A DNA stretch of 64,000 nucleotides from Trema orientale (lineage: Eukaryota; Streptophyta; Magnoliopsida; Rosales; Cannabaceae), in the NCBI GenBank assembly GCA_002914845.1, contig JXTC01000041.1, positions 1,297,240-1,361,239 on the forward strand. The letters run 5' to 3'. The number at the start of each line of letters is the position of its first letter. The first letter of the stretch is position 1. Of the stretch, positions 36,635-49,500 are shown piece by piece. The notes under the pieces are model-generated. The model made no database searches. It saw nothing but the letters and a program-made list of their open reading frames with translations, and had not been told where the DNA came from. The position numbers and the translations under genes were made by a program.

Positions 36635-39600
36635 TCAGCTCGTAGTCGGCTCAGCCGGGCTCGCGACAGGTACCAGCTCCTTGCCGGTGGCAGTGGACGT
36701 GGAGGACCCACTCTTCTCTTTGTCGAGCATCTTCAACACATCAGCAGAGTACACAATGTTGATTTCATCCCCCAGCTGCTGCATGTAGTACCCGACAGAG
36801 TAATGGTCCCTCTCGACCCCCTTCAGCTCGTCGAATTGGTCTGGCGTCACCACTTCTGGGTGGCTCTCGAATTCTCGGTTCTCCCAGCTAGACCTATAAC
36901 TCTCGGCAGAAAGGACATCTACCTGCCTCTGGTACCTCGTCTTCAGTTTGTCGGCGTCCGCCAGCCTGTCCTTCAGCGCCGCCAACCTGAGCTCCGCCTG
37001 ACGCTGCGACAAATCAGCCAAAAGGTTGTTAATACCAGCTAGCTCATCGCGGCACAAACGGATCAGCTCAACATGAGCTCTCAGCAACTCATAATGCTCC
37101 AAATGCATGCAGCTAATTACCTTGTTAGACCGATTGAGCCTTCGCCGCAGAGAGTGTGCCTCCAGCTTCGCTTGCACCTCTGCCTTCCTCGCCTCCTTAG
37201 CGTCCTCAATGGCGCTGTCTCGGGCTACGACAGCAAGCCCCATCTCAGCTACGGCACTCAGCCGCTCCTGCTCCTTAAGCTTGGCCTCGGCCTGAGCCAG
37301 ACCCGTGAGCTCGGTCTGAGCGCGGAGACCCGGGGCCTCTGCTTCAAGAGATTTCAGCCTCTCCTCCGCCTCAGCCAATTTGCCGGCCAGCTCTTCGCGA
37401 CCGACTCTCTCGGTACTTAAGGCATGGGCCACCACAGTACTGACCCGGGCCTCCTCCAAGCTCCTGAATAAGTCGAAGTCTGCCCTAAGCGCGTTAAGGG
37501 CGACCTCGCTCTGCTCTGCCGCCGCTGCCTTCGCGCCCAGCTGCCTCGTCAGCTCTGCTACATGAGAGGAGTAGAAAGACTGGACAGCGGCTAGCTGCAG
37601 AACATGAAAATAGGAAGTCAGTGGTCATCAAACATACCACGGCTATGAAAAAAAGAGTCAGACGGCCCAGACCTGTACGACACAGTGGCTAGCGACAGCA
37701 CCCACATTCCCCAGGGAGAGCGCCTCCAGCTCGAACTCAATGGCTGAACCTTCTCCCTGGGCGTCCTTCGCATCTGTGGAACGCGTTTCCACCCCGCCAA
37801 TTGCGAGGACTCCCCCTTCTGCCAAAGGCACTTCGGCAGCATCCCTCGACGCTACCGAAGTGGGGGGGATGGGGGCAGCAGGAGCCGACGCAGGGGCGGG
37901 CAACGCGTCGCCGGCAGCAACCGGGGCGGACACGCCCCTTGTGGTCGAAGCATCCGTAGCTATTGCCACCTCGGCGACCCCGCCGATCACCTGCGGGGCA
38001 GACCCGCCAGCATGTGATTTTTCGGTCTTTTCTTGACCAGGGCGCTCGGAAGGTCCGCTGCGCACAGACCTCCTCCTCCTCAGGACGGTCAGGGTAGCCC
38101 CATCGTCGTCGTCGCTGCTCGGAGGCGGAGCGGTTTTGCCCTTCTTCGCCAGCGGACCCTCCTCCCCGTCGGACGGGTCAGCTTCGCGACCCCGTTTCAG
38201 AGGAACCGACGGGGGGAAAGACAACCGGGACTTGAGCCTGGGGGTCCCCCCGCTCAGGTCCGCGATCTCTGCACGGGATCGAGCAGAACCAGATCCCGTG
38301 CTAGCCCTTGACTTAGAGCCGGCGGCCGGAGGGACTGAAGCGGCAAGCCCCCCCAGGCTGACCCGAAGACGATCTGTCACCATACTTTATTCGTATGGCT
38401 GGCGTCTCCTGAGTCGCGGGCCCACCCGTCCCCGAAGGAGGCGCCACGGTGGCGTCATCCCCAGACACGAACAGACCCTCCAACTCATCGCCTGGGTCTG
38501 CTCCTGGGGTAACGAATCCTTGACCTCCAGTCTCATCATCGGAGGACACCACTAAACGCTGACCAGCAGGGACCTTGGGTCTGGATCGGTGGACAGCGAC
38601 TCCCCCTTGACCGGAGATGGGTCTGCCGAGGGTCCAACGCCTGGGCCTGCGAACATAAGCAAGTTATGCGGTTAAGAAAGCGACCCCGACTTAATAAATA
38701 AGGCCTCGCAATAAGAAAACAAACTCATCTTTAACCTTCTTGGGGACGGCAACTTCGGTGCCGCGGAGCCTGTCACACTCCCCCGCCATGAACACCAGCA
38801 CCTCCTCGAGCTCGGGACTGGTCGGTGCCACCAGGTCAGTAGGCCCCGCCACCTGATTCGAGGCCATGACCTGACGCCCAACCATGGTGACTCGGTTCTG
38901 CTCGTCCCGTCGGAACCGGTTCAAGGCTGTGGCATCGAGCCGGCTCCGGAGATGCTTGGTGATCACCCAGGAGTCTAAGGGGAAGGGAAGGTACAGTACG
39001 GCCCTCGGCATCATATTCATCACCCGAGGGCTCAGTACAGCCTGGATGTGACGGCACTTCCCGGCAGGCCCAAAGATGATGATCCCTTCCAACTCCTGTA
39101 GTCGTCCCGTCGGCGGCCTCGGCTCGAACCTACTCTCATCAGCCGTACCTGTACCGAATCGATCGAACGTCAGAAACCACGGAAAGTGCGCAGACCAAAG
39201 GAAAGGAAAGCACCCTAATACTTACTGTGCGAGAAGAACGGAGGGATCTAGAAGCGTTCTCCGTTCACCCAGGGGGAGCTCTACGCCCCTCCGACTGCGT
39301 ACAGCCTGGAATGGGAATCCCAGTGCTTGTCGAACTTCGGCAGACCTCACAAAATGTGTCGCCCCGGGAGTGGCTGGAGGTAGAAGGTGGGGTAGGAGCT
39401 CTTCTTGAGGATGGTAGTGAGCTTGTAGGCGTAGAAAATCACCTCCAAGTCGATGTGGATGTTGAGGAAGACCGACAGAGCAGAAAGTCCCATCAGGATC
39501 ATGATCCCGTTGGCGTTTAACTGCATCGGATAGATCCCCGTCAGGACTGATGGACGAGAGGAGGGAGAGGGAACCGCAGCCACTCCAGATGCTTCCTCCC

Positions 39601-39762
39601 CAGCACGATGGAGCCCTCGGGGGCAGAGGAGCGGAGATACCAGTCGGCCGGCCCTTCAACCCTTTGCAGGGTAACCCCTCCCGGAAAGCAGAACTTCCTC
39701 CTCAGTGAGGCGATCTCGGGATCCGTGATGGAAAAAAGTTGTGAACTCTGATCTGGGGCCAT
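36635..39762 (-). pseudogene. Antisense gene inside the retrotransposon (gypsy-type 'Transposase_28'-like N-terminus, coiled-coil C-terminus)
   Basis: Runs opposite to pol. Start codon at 39762. Likely exons: 39762-39226, 39148-38736, 38646-37673, 37594-36635, joined by GT-AG introns. The N-terminal part (LRRKFCFPGGVTLQ, GRKHLEWLRFPLPPLVHQ, MQLNANGIMILMGLSALS, PTFYLQPLPGRHIL) resembles the plant 'putative gypsy type transposon' domain. The middle is Ser/Pro/Gly-rich with basic patches (KRGREAD, RRRRSVR). The last exon is an Ala/Glu/Leu-rich coiled coil. One-base frameshifts near 39542 and 39372 break the N-terminal domain, and a run of seven C near 38350 may mark another. Extra antisense genes between integrase and 3' LTR are known in Tat-type elements; their job is unknown. 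Confidence 0.75.
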
Positions 39763-39910
39763 CTCTCTGAAGGAAACCTAGAAGACTGAAAAATTTGAAG
39801 GCAAGGGAAAGTTCGTAAACCCTAGGTTGGGAAATGCTCAAGATGGTGAGAGAGAGAAGACAGAAACACTTAGAAGCGATGGTAAAATGAGAACTGAGGT
39901 CAAGTGTGGC

Positions 39911-39917
39911 TTTTATA
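39911..39917 (-). promoter_or_regulatory. TATA box of the antisense gene
   Basis: The minus strand reads CCTATAAAAGCC about 150 bases before the antisense start codon. It is followed by a CT-rich leader (plus 39840-39870) like a plant 5' untranslated region. This suggests the antisense gene has its own promoter rather than relying on the LTR. Confidence 0.6.
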
Positions 39918-40129
39918 GGCAGGGAGTCGAAGGGTTTCTTTAGAGGTGAAGCGTACGAAGGAATTGGGAACATTTGAATTTTAAAAAGAATTGAGAAATT
40001 CGTGGGACAGGTGAGCACGCGCTAGTATCGATAACTGGCGGATAATAATGACGACACGCCACGTACTTCTCTCGTATTGATGGGCCAAAGATGTGATTTC
40101 CCTATTTGATGACCACAAGCCCATCAAAT

Positions 40130-40146
40130 AGGAAAATAGGGGCAGC
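40130..40146 (+). promoter_or_regulatory. Polypurine tract before the right LTR
   Basis: AGGAAAATAGGGGCAGC directly precedes the TG start of the right LTR, the expected place for plus-strand priming. It confirms that this is a 3' LTR in plus orientation. Confidence 0.6.
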
Positions 40147-40874
40147 TGTGGGGCTCACTTTCAGACCTTACGCCACGTGGTCGAATAAATGGCAAAACAG
40201 GTGGTAGGAAATCTGCCATGTGACACGTATACAGGAAGATCACTTGGGGGTCATGTAGTTTGCACGTGACGTAATTGGGCCTCCTGCAGGTTGTCGTGGG
40301 CCAGGGCGAATTTATCCCAGACCCTGGACGGGTTCGGCCTAACCAGACCCTTACCACGACAACTGAGGGTCGGAAGCCTCAAAGGTCTTCCGACGGAAGA
40401 CCAATGTGGCAGCGCATAGTTCCAGACCCAGACAATGCATTTAATGCGATCCTGGGTAGGTGTGCGCATCGAGCCGGACGTCCTGACAGAACGGCCGGTT
40501 GTCAAGTTCTCTACCTACCGAGCTCAAGACAGGGGACGACAGCAGGGGTTAGGTCACATCAATTAGAAGAAATTGCGACAACTTCGGCCCGTGATTTTCG
40601 GTTTAGGTCATGATGAGGAAGAGTACTTGATTCTGGAATTGCGAACCAACAGTACCCCGATCCCGGGAATATAAATACAACCCGTATCCTCTTAAACAAA
40701 AAGAGAGATCACTTAATCTTCTCTGAAAAACATATTTCTAACTTAAGCATCGGAGAGTCTTTGCAGGTGCCGACCCCTGTCTCCCCTAATTCAACTTGGA
40801 GTCAGCAGCAATCCGAGTCGGTAGCAATCTGAGATAGCAGAAACACGTGACAGTTGGTAAGAATCGTGCCAACA
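40147..40874 (+). repeat. Right (3') LTR
   Basis: Begins TGTGGGGCTCAC, ends GTGCCAACA; 728 bp. Inverse copy of 30346-31074. A TATAAATA box lies at 40670-40677, followed by a purine-rich stretch and the start of the R region. Followed outside by GTAAC. Confidence 0.9.
40670..40677 (+). promoter_or_regulatory. TATA box of the right LTR
   Basis: TATAAATA after CCCGATCCCGGGAA; conserved at the matching place in the inverted left LTR. In this orientation it would fire outward to the right, toward the kinase gene 2.9 kb away. Confidence 0.6.
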
Positions 40875-43386
40875 GTAACTTGTTGAGCTGAATCTAATTT
40901 TATACTTGATTGTTTAATTGTTCTTTATAATTCATATGATATAACTTCTCTTCTCTTCTGCAATTATTATTTATTTTAAAATTAAAATTTTTTCTCTGAT
41001 TTAGTGTCTCAATTCATGTTTAATATATAAATAAATTCTATGATACCTAAAACAGAAATTACTTAATTAATATGGGTTTATTATTTTTATTGGAATTTTT
41101 AATAATGTGTAGTCTCGTTAATTGGCTGAACATGAATTAGAACAATAAAATTTACAAATAATTTTTTTTTTTTTACGAAAAATAATACGAATTTAATGAG
41201 TTCAAGTCTGGTTATTCGAATGTGGATATTCCACCCCCAAAACAAGAATATTCCGATTTTCAAAATCGTTAAAAGCATATTTATTAAAAAACATTTAATG
41301 TATAATAGTTACATATATATAAATATTTTTTATCTGTTAAGCAGTGAACTAATTATAATAATTTAAATTATTTAACCATGTGTAACGCACCAATAACTTG
41401 GGAATAATTGAATAAACTCCAGTTTTGTAACAAAGCTTTAGCGTGAAGACGGGGCTGTAGAAAATCCATGCCAAAATTTCTCCATATGATGTTTTGATTT
41501 CCCAATTTTCTACCGAAAGAGTAGGGACCCGTAATCCATACAAAAAATTGATTGAATTTTATAAACTTTATTCAATAATTAAAACAATAAATGATCATTA
41601 AATAATTCCCACTAAGGTGTGGTTGCGTGCCAAATTGGGGAATATAAAGAAAAAAAGAAGAAGAAATTTCTTGTAAAGTCAAAGTCACAACTCACAATTC
41701 ACAAAACATCACCTCACGTTCTCCTCTATGGCCAAAGCCATAATCCATTATTCATACAATGATAAATCTTTCTATTTGGCTCATGGCAGCATTCTTTTAT
41801 TTTTATTTTTATTTTATTTTATTTTAATTTTTTGCCCTTTTTCTTTTTCTTTTTTTTTCTATTAAAAAAATTATAAAGAACTCTAAATTGTTTTATGGTC
41901 TACTCTATCCGTTGTCCATCTTTTAATATCAGATGGTAAATCCAGCATTGATAGCGTACGGCGCAGTACATGGTTTAGTGATGCATCCTACCCCTCATCC
42001 TCCAATAACACCTAATTGTTTAACTTTTATTTATTATTTTTTTTTTTGGGTGCTAATTGCTAAAGAATTGTTTTCAAATCTTTTGCTCTCATATCCCATT
42101 TTCTTCATCTTCTCTACCAAGTATTTTTTTTTTTTTTTTTTTTGAGGGAGTTCACTATCAAGTATTACCACCAAGGGAAACTAACAATTCAAAGATGCCA
42201 ACCAAAAAGTGTTTATTGTCTATTGGTAATTATCAAATAAATTCAATAAAGAAATCATAAAAGGAGATTAGTTTGACGGTGACACAAACACGTATTGTTG
42301 AATTTGTAGAAATATAATCTTAAAGGTTTATATCTCTTACAATCAAACAAACACTTGTTTAAAAAAAAAAAAATTGCACGGTGACGGTGGTAAAACACGT
42401 CTTCTCTTAATAATATAAAGATAAGATCTAATACAGAGGTATTTTCATTTTGAATAAATAACACACTCACACAGATATTATTGATTGCCCCATTTGCCTA
42501 ACAATTTATGTACGTGCAATATGTTTTGATCAAATTAGCATTTAACTGCTTTTAATGGAATTTCTTCACACTCATAAATCATATTCAATTTTGTTTGACA
42601 CAATAAATTCAATTCCAATTGAGCACAATGAAACCCCGAAAAGGCATAAAAATCAAACTAAGGTCTCATATTCAACTTCTTTCATACCAATTTGGTTATT
42701 TTGTATAATTAGTATGTAACTAATTGATTCTTACTCCTAAATCAAATGAGCCCCGAATGTCTATTTAATCACAAATCCAATTATACAATTTGGATAAAGA
42801 TTACTTAAAACTTGGCATTATTCATGACAATTACAACTCGGTCGAATAATAAATATTTCAATTGACAAATGGAAAACCTTTGCTAAATACTCCCCGAAAA
42901 GCTTCTCCATGCAGATGCCTGCACTACGACTATCAAAATTATGAGATCTAAGGTAGCAATAAACGTGTTTGTTGCATTTGGGCCTTTTTTATAATAAATC
43001 TTACACAATTCTCGTCTATCAAAATTGACACGACTATTGATCTCATCTCAACCATTTGATATCATTTGATAACATGAATCGGTGATTCTCACATTAATAG
43101 ACGGTTCTGATTAGACTCACCTGTTGTTAACATGCTACAATTTAAAGGAAAAAAAAAAAAAGGGGAATGGTAAGGATAATGACCAAAATCAACGGTGGAG
43201 ATTAGGTCAAGAGCATGGAGAGGTTACAGTGAGTATACATCTATGGAAGCTGTCTGAGTGGGAGGAGGGATTGACTGATGACTATATGTAAAATAAAAAT
43301 AAAAATGGTAAGAGAGAAATAAAAATTTCTTTGTTTATTTTGGTTTTTGGGTTATTGGAGGGAATGGTTGAGCGGTTAATTTAAGA
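40875..43386. other. AT-rich intergenic DNA upstream of the kinase gene
   Basis: No gene. It contains poly-T runs (41162, 42036, 42125) and T-rich microsatellites (41795-41850). The last few hundred bases are probably the kinase promoter; no clear TATA box was chosen. Confidence 0.4.
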
Positions 43387-43420
43387 GTCTCTCTCTCTCT
43401 CTTTTTCTTTCTTTCTTTCT
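43387..43420 (+). repeat. CT/CTTT microsatellite in the kinase 5' region
   Basis: (TC)n followed by (TTTC)n about 170 bases before the start codon. Pyrimidine tracts of this type are common in plant core promoters and leaders. Confidence 0.6.
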
Positions 43421-43585
43421 TAAGTGGTGGTGCTAGCTTGACGAAGAAGGGTGCGCAGGTTAAGCGAATCTGCTTCTGCTTTGGAAGTAGTGGTGGGGGG
43501 CGTAGGTTAAGCCAGCCCAGTGGCGGAGGCGGAGAAAAACCTGTAGAAGATTAGGGTTTAGAGACTTCGATTCCATTGATGATCG

Positions 43586-46500
43586 ATGTCGAGAATGAAG
43601 CATCTACTGAGGAAGCTCCACATCGGCGGGGGTCTCAATGACCACCAACGATTGGCCGAGGCCCGACCCGTTTCGAGCCCGATTTCGACTCCGAATCCGT
43701 TCGCCTCGTCTTCGGCCGCATCGACTTCGGGTTCGGCTACAATGGGGGGAATCGGGGCCATCGAATCGGCCGCCGTTGATCGTACGGCTGGGGATGGCGG
43801 TGGCGGTGGTGGTGAGTGTGTGGATTTCAATTTCTTGGAGGAGGAGTTTCAGGTGCAGTTGGCCCTGGCGATTAGCGCGTCGGATCCCGATTCGCGAGAG
43901 GAATCCGAGTCGGCTCAGATCGACACCGCGAAGCTGATTAGCCTGGGTTGCTCGGCCCCTGTTGCCGATAACAAGGCCCACGTTGATATTCTTTCGCTCC
44001 ATTATTGGGTATTTATTGATTTATTTTCAATTATGGGTTTTGAATGAATTGCCCTTATATATACTTCGGCAAATGGGTCTGTTAATTATGAATTAGTAGT
44101 TTCATATGTCAATGGATCTTGTGACTTTGTTTATGGAGAATTTCATTTTTGTTGCATTGCATAATTGAAATTGAATCCTTTTCTTGTTATAGGGGGCGAG
44201 GGTTCTTTGGGTTGAATTATAAATCAAAGCTATCATTCTCTTTGTTTAAATTGTGGTGTTGCGTTTTTCGTATCACTACGGTTACTTGCTGGGCATTGGG
44301 TTGCGATTCTAATGCATTGGTTGAAGCATAGTGATGGAGAGTGTGATTAATCCAGATGTGTATCAAGTTTGACTTTTTAGGCAAATTACTGCACTAAAAA
44401 TGCATAGTGATTCTCCCACTCGAAAAACCCGAAATATAGATAAAGATTGGCCTTACTTTTTAAGGTTGTGCAGATTTTAAAGTGCATTGGTTTGAAGCAT
44501 AGTGATGAGTAGGGTGGTTAATCCAGATATGTATATCAAGTTTGACTCATTTGGCAATTTACTGCACTTAAAATGCATACTGAATGTCCCTCCCCAGAAA
44601 CCTGAAAATATAAAAATATTGGCTTCTAGGATTATTTTATCTATTCCAGGTGCTATGTTCATATCTTCTTATGTAGTATTGATAGGATAAGGTTTGCAAT
44701 TGAGTTGCTGCATGATTATTACTCCCCTCGTATTTTACCCTAGGTTTGAACTAGTATTTGCGTTCACTTTGTGCTGTTAGTTATGATGAAATAGTTTCTT
44801 AACTAGTTTTCTATATTACATGCAGAGCTATAATGTTGTAAATTACAATGAAAAAGTGGTGGATGGGTTTTATGACGTATATACTATTTCCTCAAACTCA
44901 CTTGCCCAAGGAAGGATGCCATTGTTGGTTGATCTCCAAGTACTATCTGTTTCGGATGATGTTGATTATGAAGTGATTTTGGTTAACCGCATGGTTGATC
45001 CTGAGCTACGACTGCTTGAGAAAAGAGCATATGCTATTTCAATGGAGTGCGGAGTTTCTGACCATGGTCTAATTTTTAGTGGATTGATCCAGAAAATTGC
45101 GGACATTGTTGTTGATAGAATGGGTGGTCCAGTTGGTGATGCTGATGAAATGACTAGAAAGTGGACCATGCGGAGAAATGAGTTGCGGAATTTGCTGAAT
45201 ACTATTATACTTCCCCTTGGACGTCTTGATTTTGGACTTTCACGCCATCGAGCCTTGCTCTTTAAGGTTGTGCCAGATTTTACGATGCCCTTTTTTTAAC
45301 TTTAAATCATTGATGACACATATGCAAATTCGTACTATGTTTCAAATCTGATACCAACACCTTCCAATTTTTTTCCCTGGGGGATGTGCAGAAATTGCAC
45401 ACTTTTTATGATGTCTTGTTGTTCTTTTTACAACAATTAGACTGCATGTAATTACTTATGTTTCTGGTGCCAGGTGCTAGCTGATAGGATTAATCTTCCA
45501 TGCATGCTGGTCAAAGGAAGTTACTACACTGGTACTGATGATGGAGCTGTGAACTTGATTAGAGTCGAAGATGGAAGGTAAAGGCCACTAATTTGATTGA
45601 AGTTGAAGGTGGAACTTTTTCATAACATGGATCAACTGACTTTTCTATGCGGGTTACTTTTGACTAGCATGTCGTGCAGCTTTTACAAGCATATGATTAA
45701 GTGTGTGTATGATCTTTGTTTACATGCATGTTTTCCTTCCACGCGGAGTCAAATTTAAAATTTTCGAGTGTTATTCTGTTAGATATTTTGGTACTATTTT
45801 TGTAACTTACTTATTTAATGATGCAGTGAATATATCATCGACCTTATGGGTGCTCCTGGCACCATGATTCCTGCTGAGGTACCCAGTAGTCAGCTTCCAA
45901 ATTCTTTCCTTGATATAAGGAGCTTAGCAGATGTCACAGTAATGCCCACGGGTCTGAGAATGTTGCATGATGGAGGAATTGAAACACCACTATCCAAAGT
46001 TGGAAGCTCAAGGTCAGATGAAGCATCAGTTTTGGACACTCAGGCAACAGATGATCCAAGGCATCTTGCCGAGGAAAATCAGAATGAGAGATGTGAAAAC
46101 GAATTTGTTAAGTCTTTTCCGTCACCAACAACATCAGGGCAGAGTTCCCTGGTCACAGGTGGAAAAGCATCATCTGCACAAAAGAAGAGAGTTAAAAACG
46201 TATCAAAGTATGTTATTAGTGCAGCAAAGAACCCGGAATTTGCACAGAAACTGCATGCTGTCTTGTTAGAGAGTGGTGCATCACCTCCTCCCGATTTGTT
46301 TTCAGATATAACTCCACAGGATCTTGATGAAGACAGAATTTTTGAAAAAGTCCATCTAGCAGATCGGAAAATTGCAGGTGATGGGGTTCAATATGACCAG
46401 GATAACTTATTGACATACCAGGAGCAATCTCTCATACCCATTTCTCAAGGGAATTGTTCAGACTATATTAATAGTGATATTGTTCAAAAACAAGCTGCTG

Positions 46501-49500
46501 AAGGCTTTGCTCAGAAACAAAATGAACTGGACATTATGTCTAAACTTTCCCTGTCCTCTGATACCACCGACCGGGGTTACATGCTTGTTGCTAGTGGAAT
46601 TGGTGAGCCCATCCAGACTGATTCTTTAAGTGTAGCTATGACCCCTGCTAACCCACCAAGACTTTATTCAAGAGCTCTGCCAGAGGAACAAGTTCAGGAC
46701 CCTGCCTTTCCCTTTGAAGCGAACTCTTTCCAAAGACATGTTGGTAATGCCTATTTCAATGATGATAAGAGGTTTTTCCAGGATACAGTTAGCATTAATT
46801 TGGGAAAGGAGTCTGCTGCTGAAGTGATAGAAACAGCCACAAGTGGCTTGTGTATTGGTTCTGATGGTCAAAGTGAGAGAATCAACCCAGTGCTTGGGGA
46901 AGCTGCAGAGTGGGAAATCCAGTGGGAGGATCTTCGGATTGGTGAGCGAATTGGTATTGGTAAGGACCTGTTCTTTTGAGACTATTTGGTTTCATTTATG
47001 AATGATGACTAAAGAGAACTTTTGGTAACTTTTGACAAAATATTATCATTTTTTTTTCTTTTTTCTTTTTGTTTTTGAAGAAAACAATTATAAAATCATT
47101 TGTGTTTTCATTTTACTATAATGTGTACTAACTTTCTTTGCTTTACCTGTTTAAATGCATATCAATGAGGTTATTGTTCCTATCTTTGTTTAGAGGCTTG
47201 ATACTGAAGAGTTGCAGGGATACTAGGTATTTAATGTTCTTTAGCAATTCCCTGATGTATTAGTGGGTGTGATTCTGCCTTTGAATTTTTGGTTTTCTCC
47301 TGTAATATTCTGGAGGTTTTAACCTGCAACAAACAAACTGGTTTGATAGAGTTCTAAATAATTTCAAGTAAAAGTAATTCATCTAAGCTAAGCCAATGTT
47401 ATGTTAGGATGGTGGTCCTAGTAAATGTCCTTTTGGCTCTTCCTTGAAAGATTTTACATCAGTGTTCAGTATGGTTGTTCAAGCAGTCCTTGGCATGCCA
47501 AGAAATTCTGTTCCTCAGGAGTGTAATGAATTGTGGCATCATTATTAAGGATGTAGAGGTGGACACTGGTGAGTTATGGGATAGGATTAAGCATGCAGTG
47601 TCTATGTGGCTCTCTGATATTAAGGATTTTTAGGTCTTACCTTTTACCAGACTTAAGTATGGATTGGTCTCCATTTGTTTTAGGTATGTCAGTTTAGTCT
47701 TTTTTCCCCTTTTTGTGGACTTCTTGTCCCCTAGTATGTATTTTTTTTGTTTCTTATTTTCCAAAAGAATACTGTTGTGAAATCTTTGGTTAGCCTTGAA
47801 CTATATGTCGAGATGAAATAAATTTGATTATCATTTTTGAAACTAATTATACTCATTCCACTGGTGATAAATAAAAAGATATTTTTTCTGCACTTTTGGG
47901 ATTAGGCTTGGGGAGGGGTGATTGATTGAAGGGAGCAGAAGTGTGATTAGAATGCTATATTGGTGCTTTCTAAAGTTAATATGGTTATATGCCTGGAGAG
48001 TCTCACTTGATATGCTATCCTGTAGGTTCATATGGCGAGGTTTATCATGGAGATTGGAATGGCACTGTAAGTATATTTTGAACAAGTTGCTCATTCTTGT
48101 CATTTTGTTGGTGATTGTTTTTGTAACTTTAGAAGCAACATGAGATGTTATATTATTGTAGTACCTCCAAGGAGACAGCAAATGTCAATATATGCAGCAA
48201 TTGAACATGTTTGTAAGTTTATGTTGATGACTTATCGATAGTTTTCGCTTTGACTTAAATTATCAGTTCAGTACATAACTGCCATGCTTTCAGCATAGAT
48301 GTTCATATTCGAGTTCTGTCAAATTCTTGTTTCTGCATGGGTTACTCGTGTTAAAAATGCTTCCTCCTTCACCCTTCTAAAATTTAACTGTCAGTGTTTG
48401 ATGTGGGACTCATTTTGATATCATCAGAATATGACTTTATATGACTCTGCCATTTTGAATTAATTTGTTGGTTTGTCTTGCCTTTTTCCATGACAGGAAG
48501 TTGCTGTGAAGAAGTTTCTAAACCAAGACTTTTCTGGCGAGGCATTACTTCAGTTTAGAAGTGAAGTAAGTAGCAATTAATGTTATCTACGACTTCTGTT
48601 CCTTTTTCACTTCTTATCTATATATAAATGGAAATATATATAGACATATATATGTTTTGTTTTGAAGCAAAACGTCTCATCATGTTTCTCTTTTACTCGA
48701 TTATTGCTGGTTGGTTCACAGGTTGAAATCATGTTGAGACTGAGACATCCAAATGTAGTTCTTTTCATGGGGGCAGTTACTCGTTCTCCACATTTCTCTA
48801 TACTGACAGAATTCCTTCCCAGGTTAATTTTTTGTTGGACTCTATCTTTCCTCCCTTATATTTATGCAATTTACTTATCAGTGAACGTAAGTTTCAAATT
48901 GTCAAATTGATCTGCTATGTATTTTTTGTTGGACTCTATAGACGTGTGCAGTGTGCATAAACGTAGGTTCAAAGAATTAGTTTAATATCAGGTGATTGCC
49001 ACTGAGTCAACATCTATGTATTTTCTCAATCTGTTTTCATTTTCCTACATCCATTGGTACACAGGGGGAGTTTGTATAGACTGCTGCATCGTCCTAATCC
49101 TCAACTTGATGAAAAGAGAAGAATGAAAATGGCACTTGATGTGGTAAAGAGTTTTTATTTTTCTTATTTCTTCTGTTCTTTCGTATCAAGTTTTATGATT
49201 AAAACATATCTACCCTTTTACAGGCGAAGGGAATGAATTACTTGCACACCAGCCATCCTACAATTGTGCATCGAGATCTAAAGTCTCCAAATCTCCTTGT
49301 TGATAAAAATTGGGTTGTGAAGGTCTAAATAAACCAAAATCTGGTGTTTCGATTCTCTAATATAGTTGGCCCTACTTCCTTCTAATATGGTTGGAATTAT
49401 TTTGTTCTTTGAAATAAAATATATTATATCCCTTTTAAATTGTTCTTTTTGTCTCCTGTTCAGGTTTGTGATTTTGGTTTGTCCCGCATGAAGCACCACA

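Larger units (their letters stand above)
29176..40874 (+). mobile_element. Rearranged Ty3/gypsy retrotransposon, Tat lineage
   Basis: Order along the plus strand: broken gag (minus), primer-binding site (minus), LTR (minus), about 78 bases of AT-rich DNA, pol (plus), two tandem arrays, an antisense gene (minus), polypurine tract, LTR (plus). Pol has protease, reverse transcriptase, a first RNase H, a second RNase H of the type carried by Tat/Ogre elements, and integrase. The two LTRs are inverse copies with about 30 differences in about 728 bases by my reading, so both come from one old insertion or close relatives. The 5 bases outside the right LTR are GTAAC; outside the inverted left LTR, read in its own direction, they are GTAGC, a near match expected for target duplication. 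The simplest reading is one element whose 5' end (flank, LTR, gag) was inverted with loss of the gag-pro junction. Confidence 0.85.

Noticed and set aside
37740-38555. Plus-strand frames of 90-140 codons, GC-rich
   Set aside because: They are opposite the Ser/Pro/Gly-rich exon 3 of the antisense gene; the minus-strand frame fits splice signals and composition better.
43604-44002. 132-codon minus-strand frame rich in Arg
   Set aside because: Shadow of the GC-rich first exon of the Raf-like kinase.
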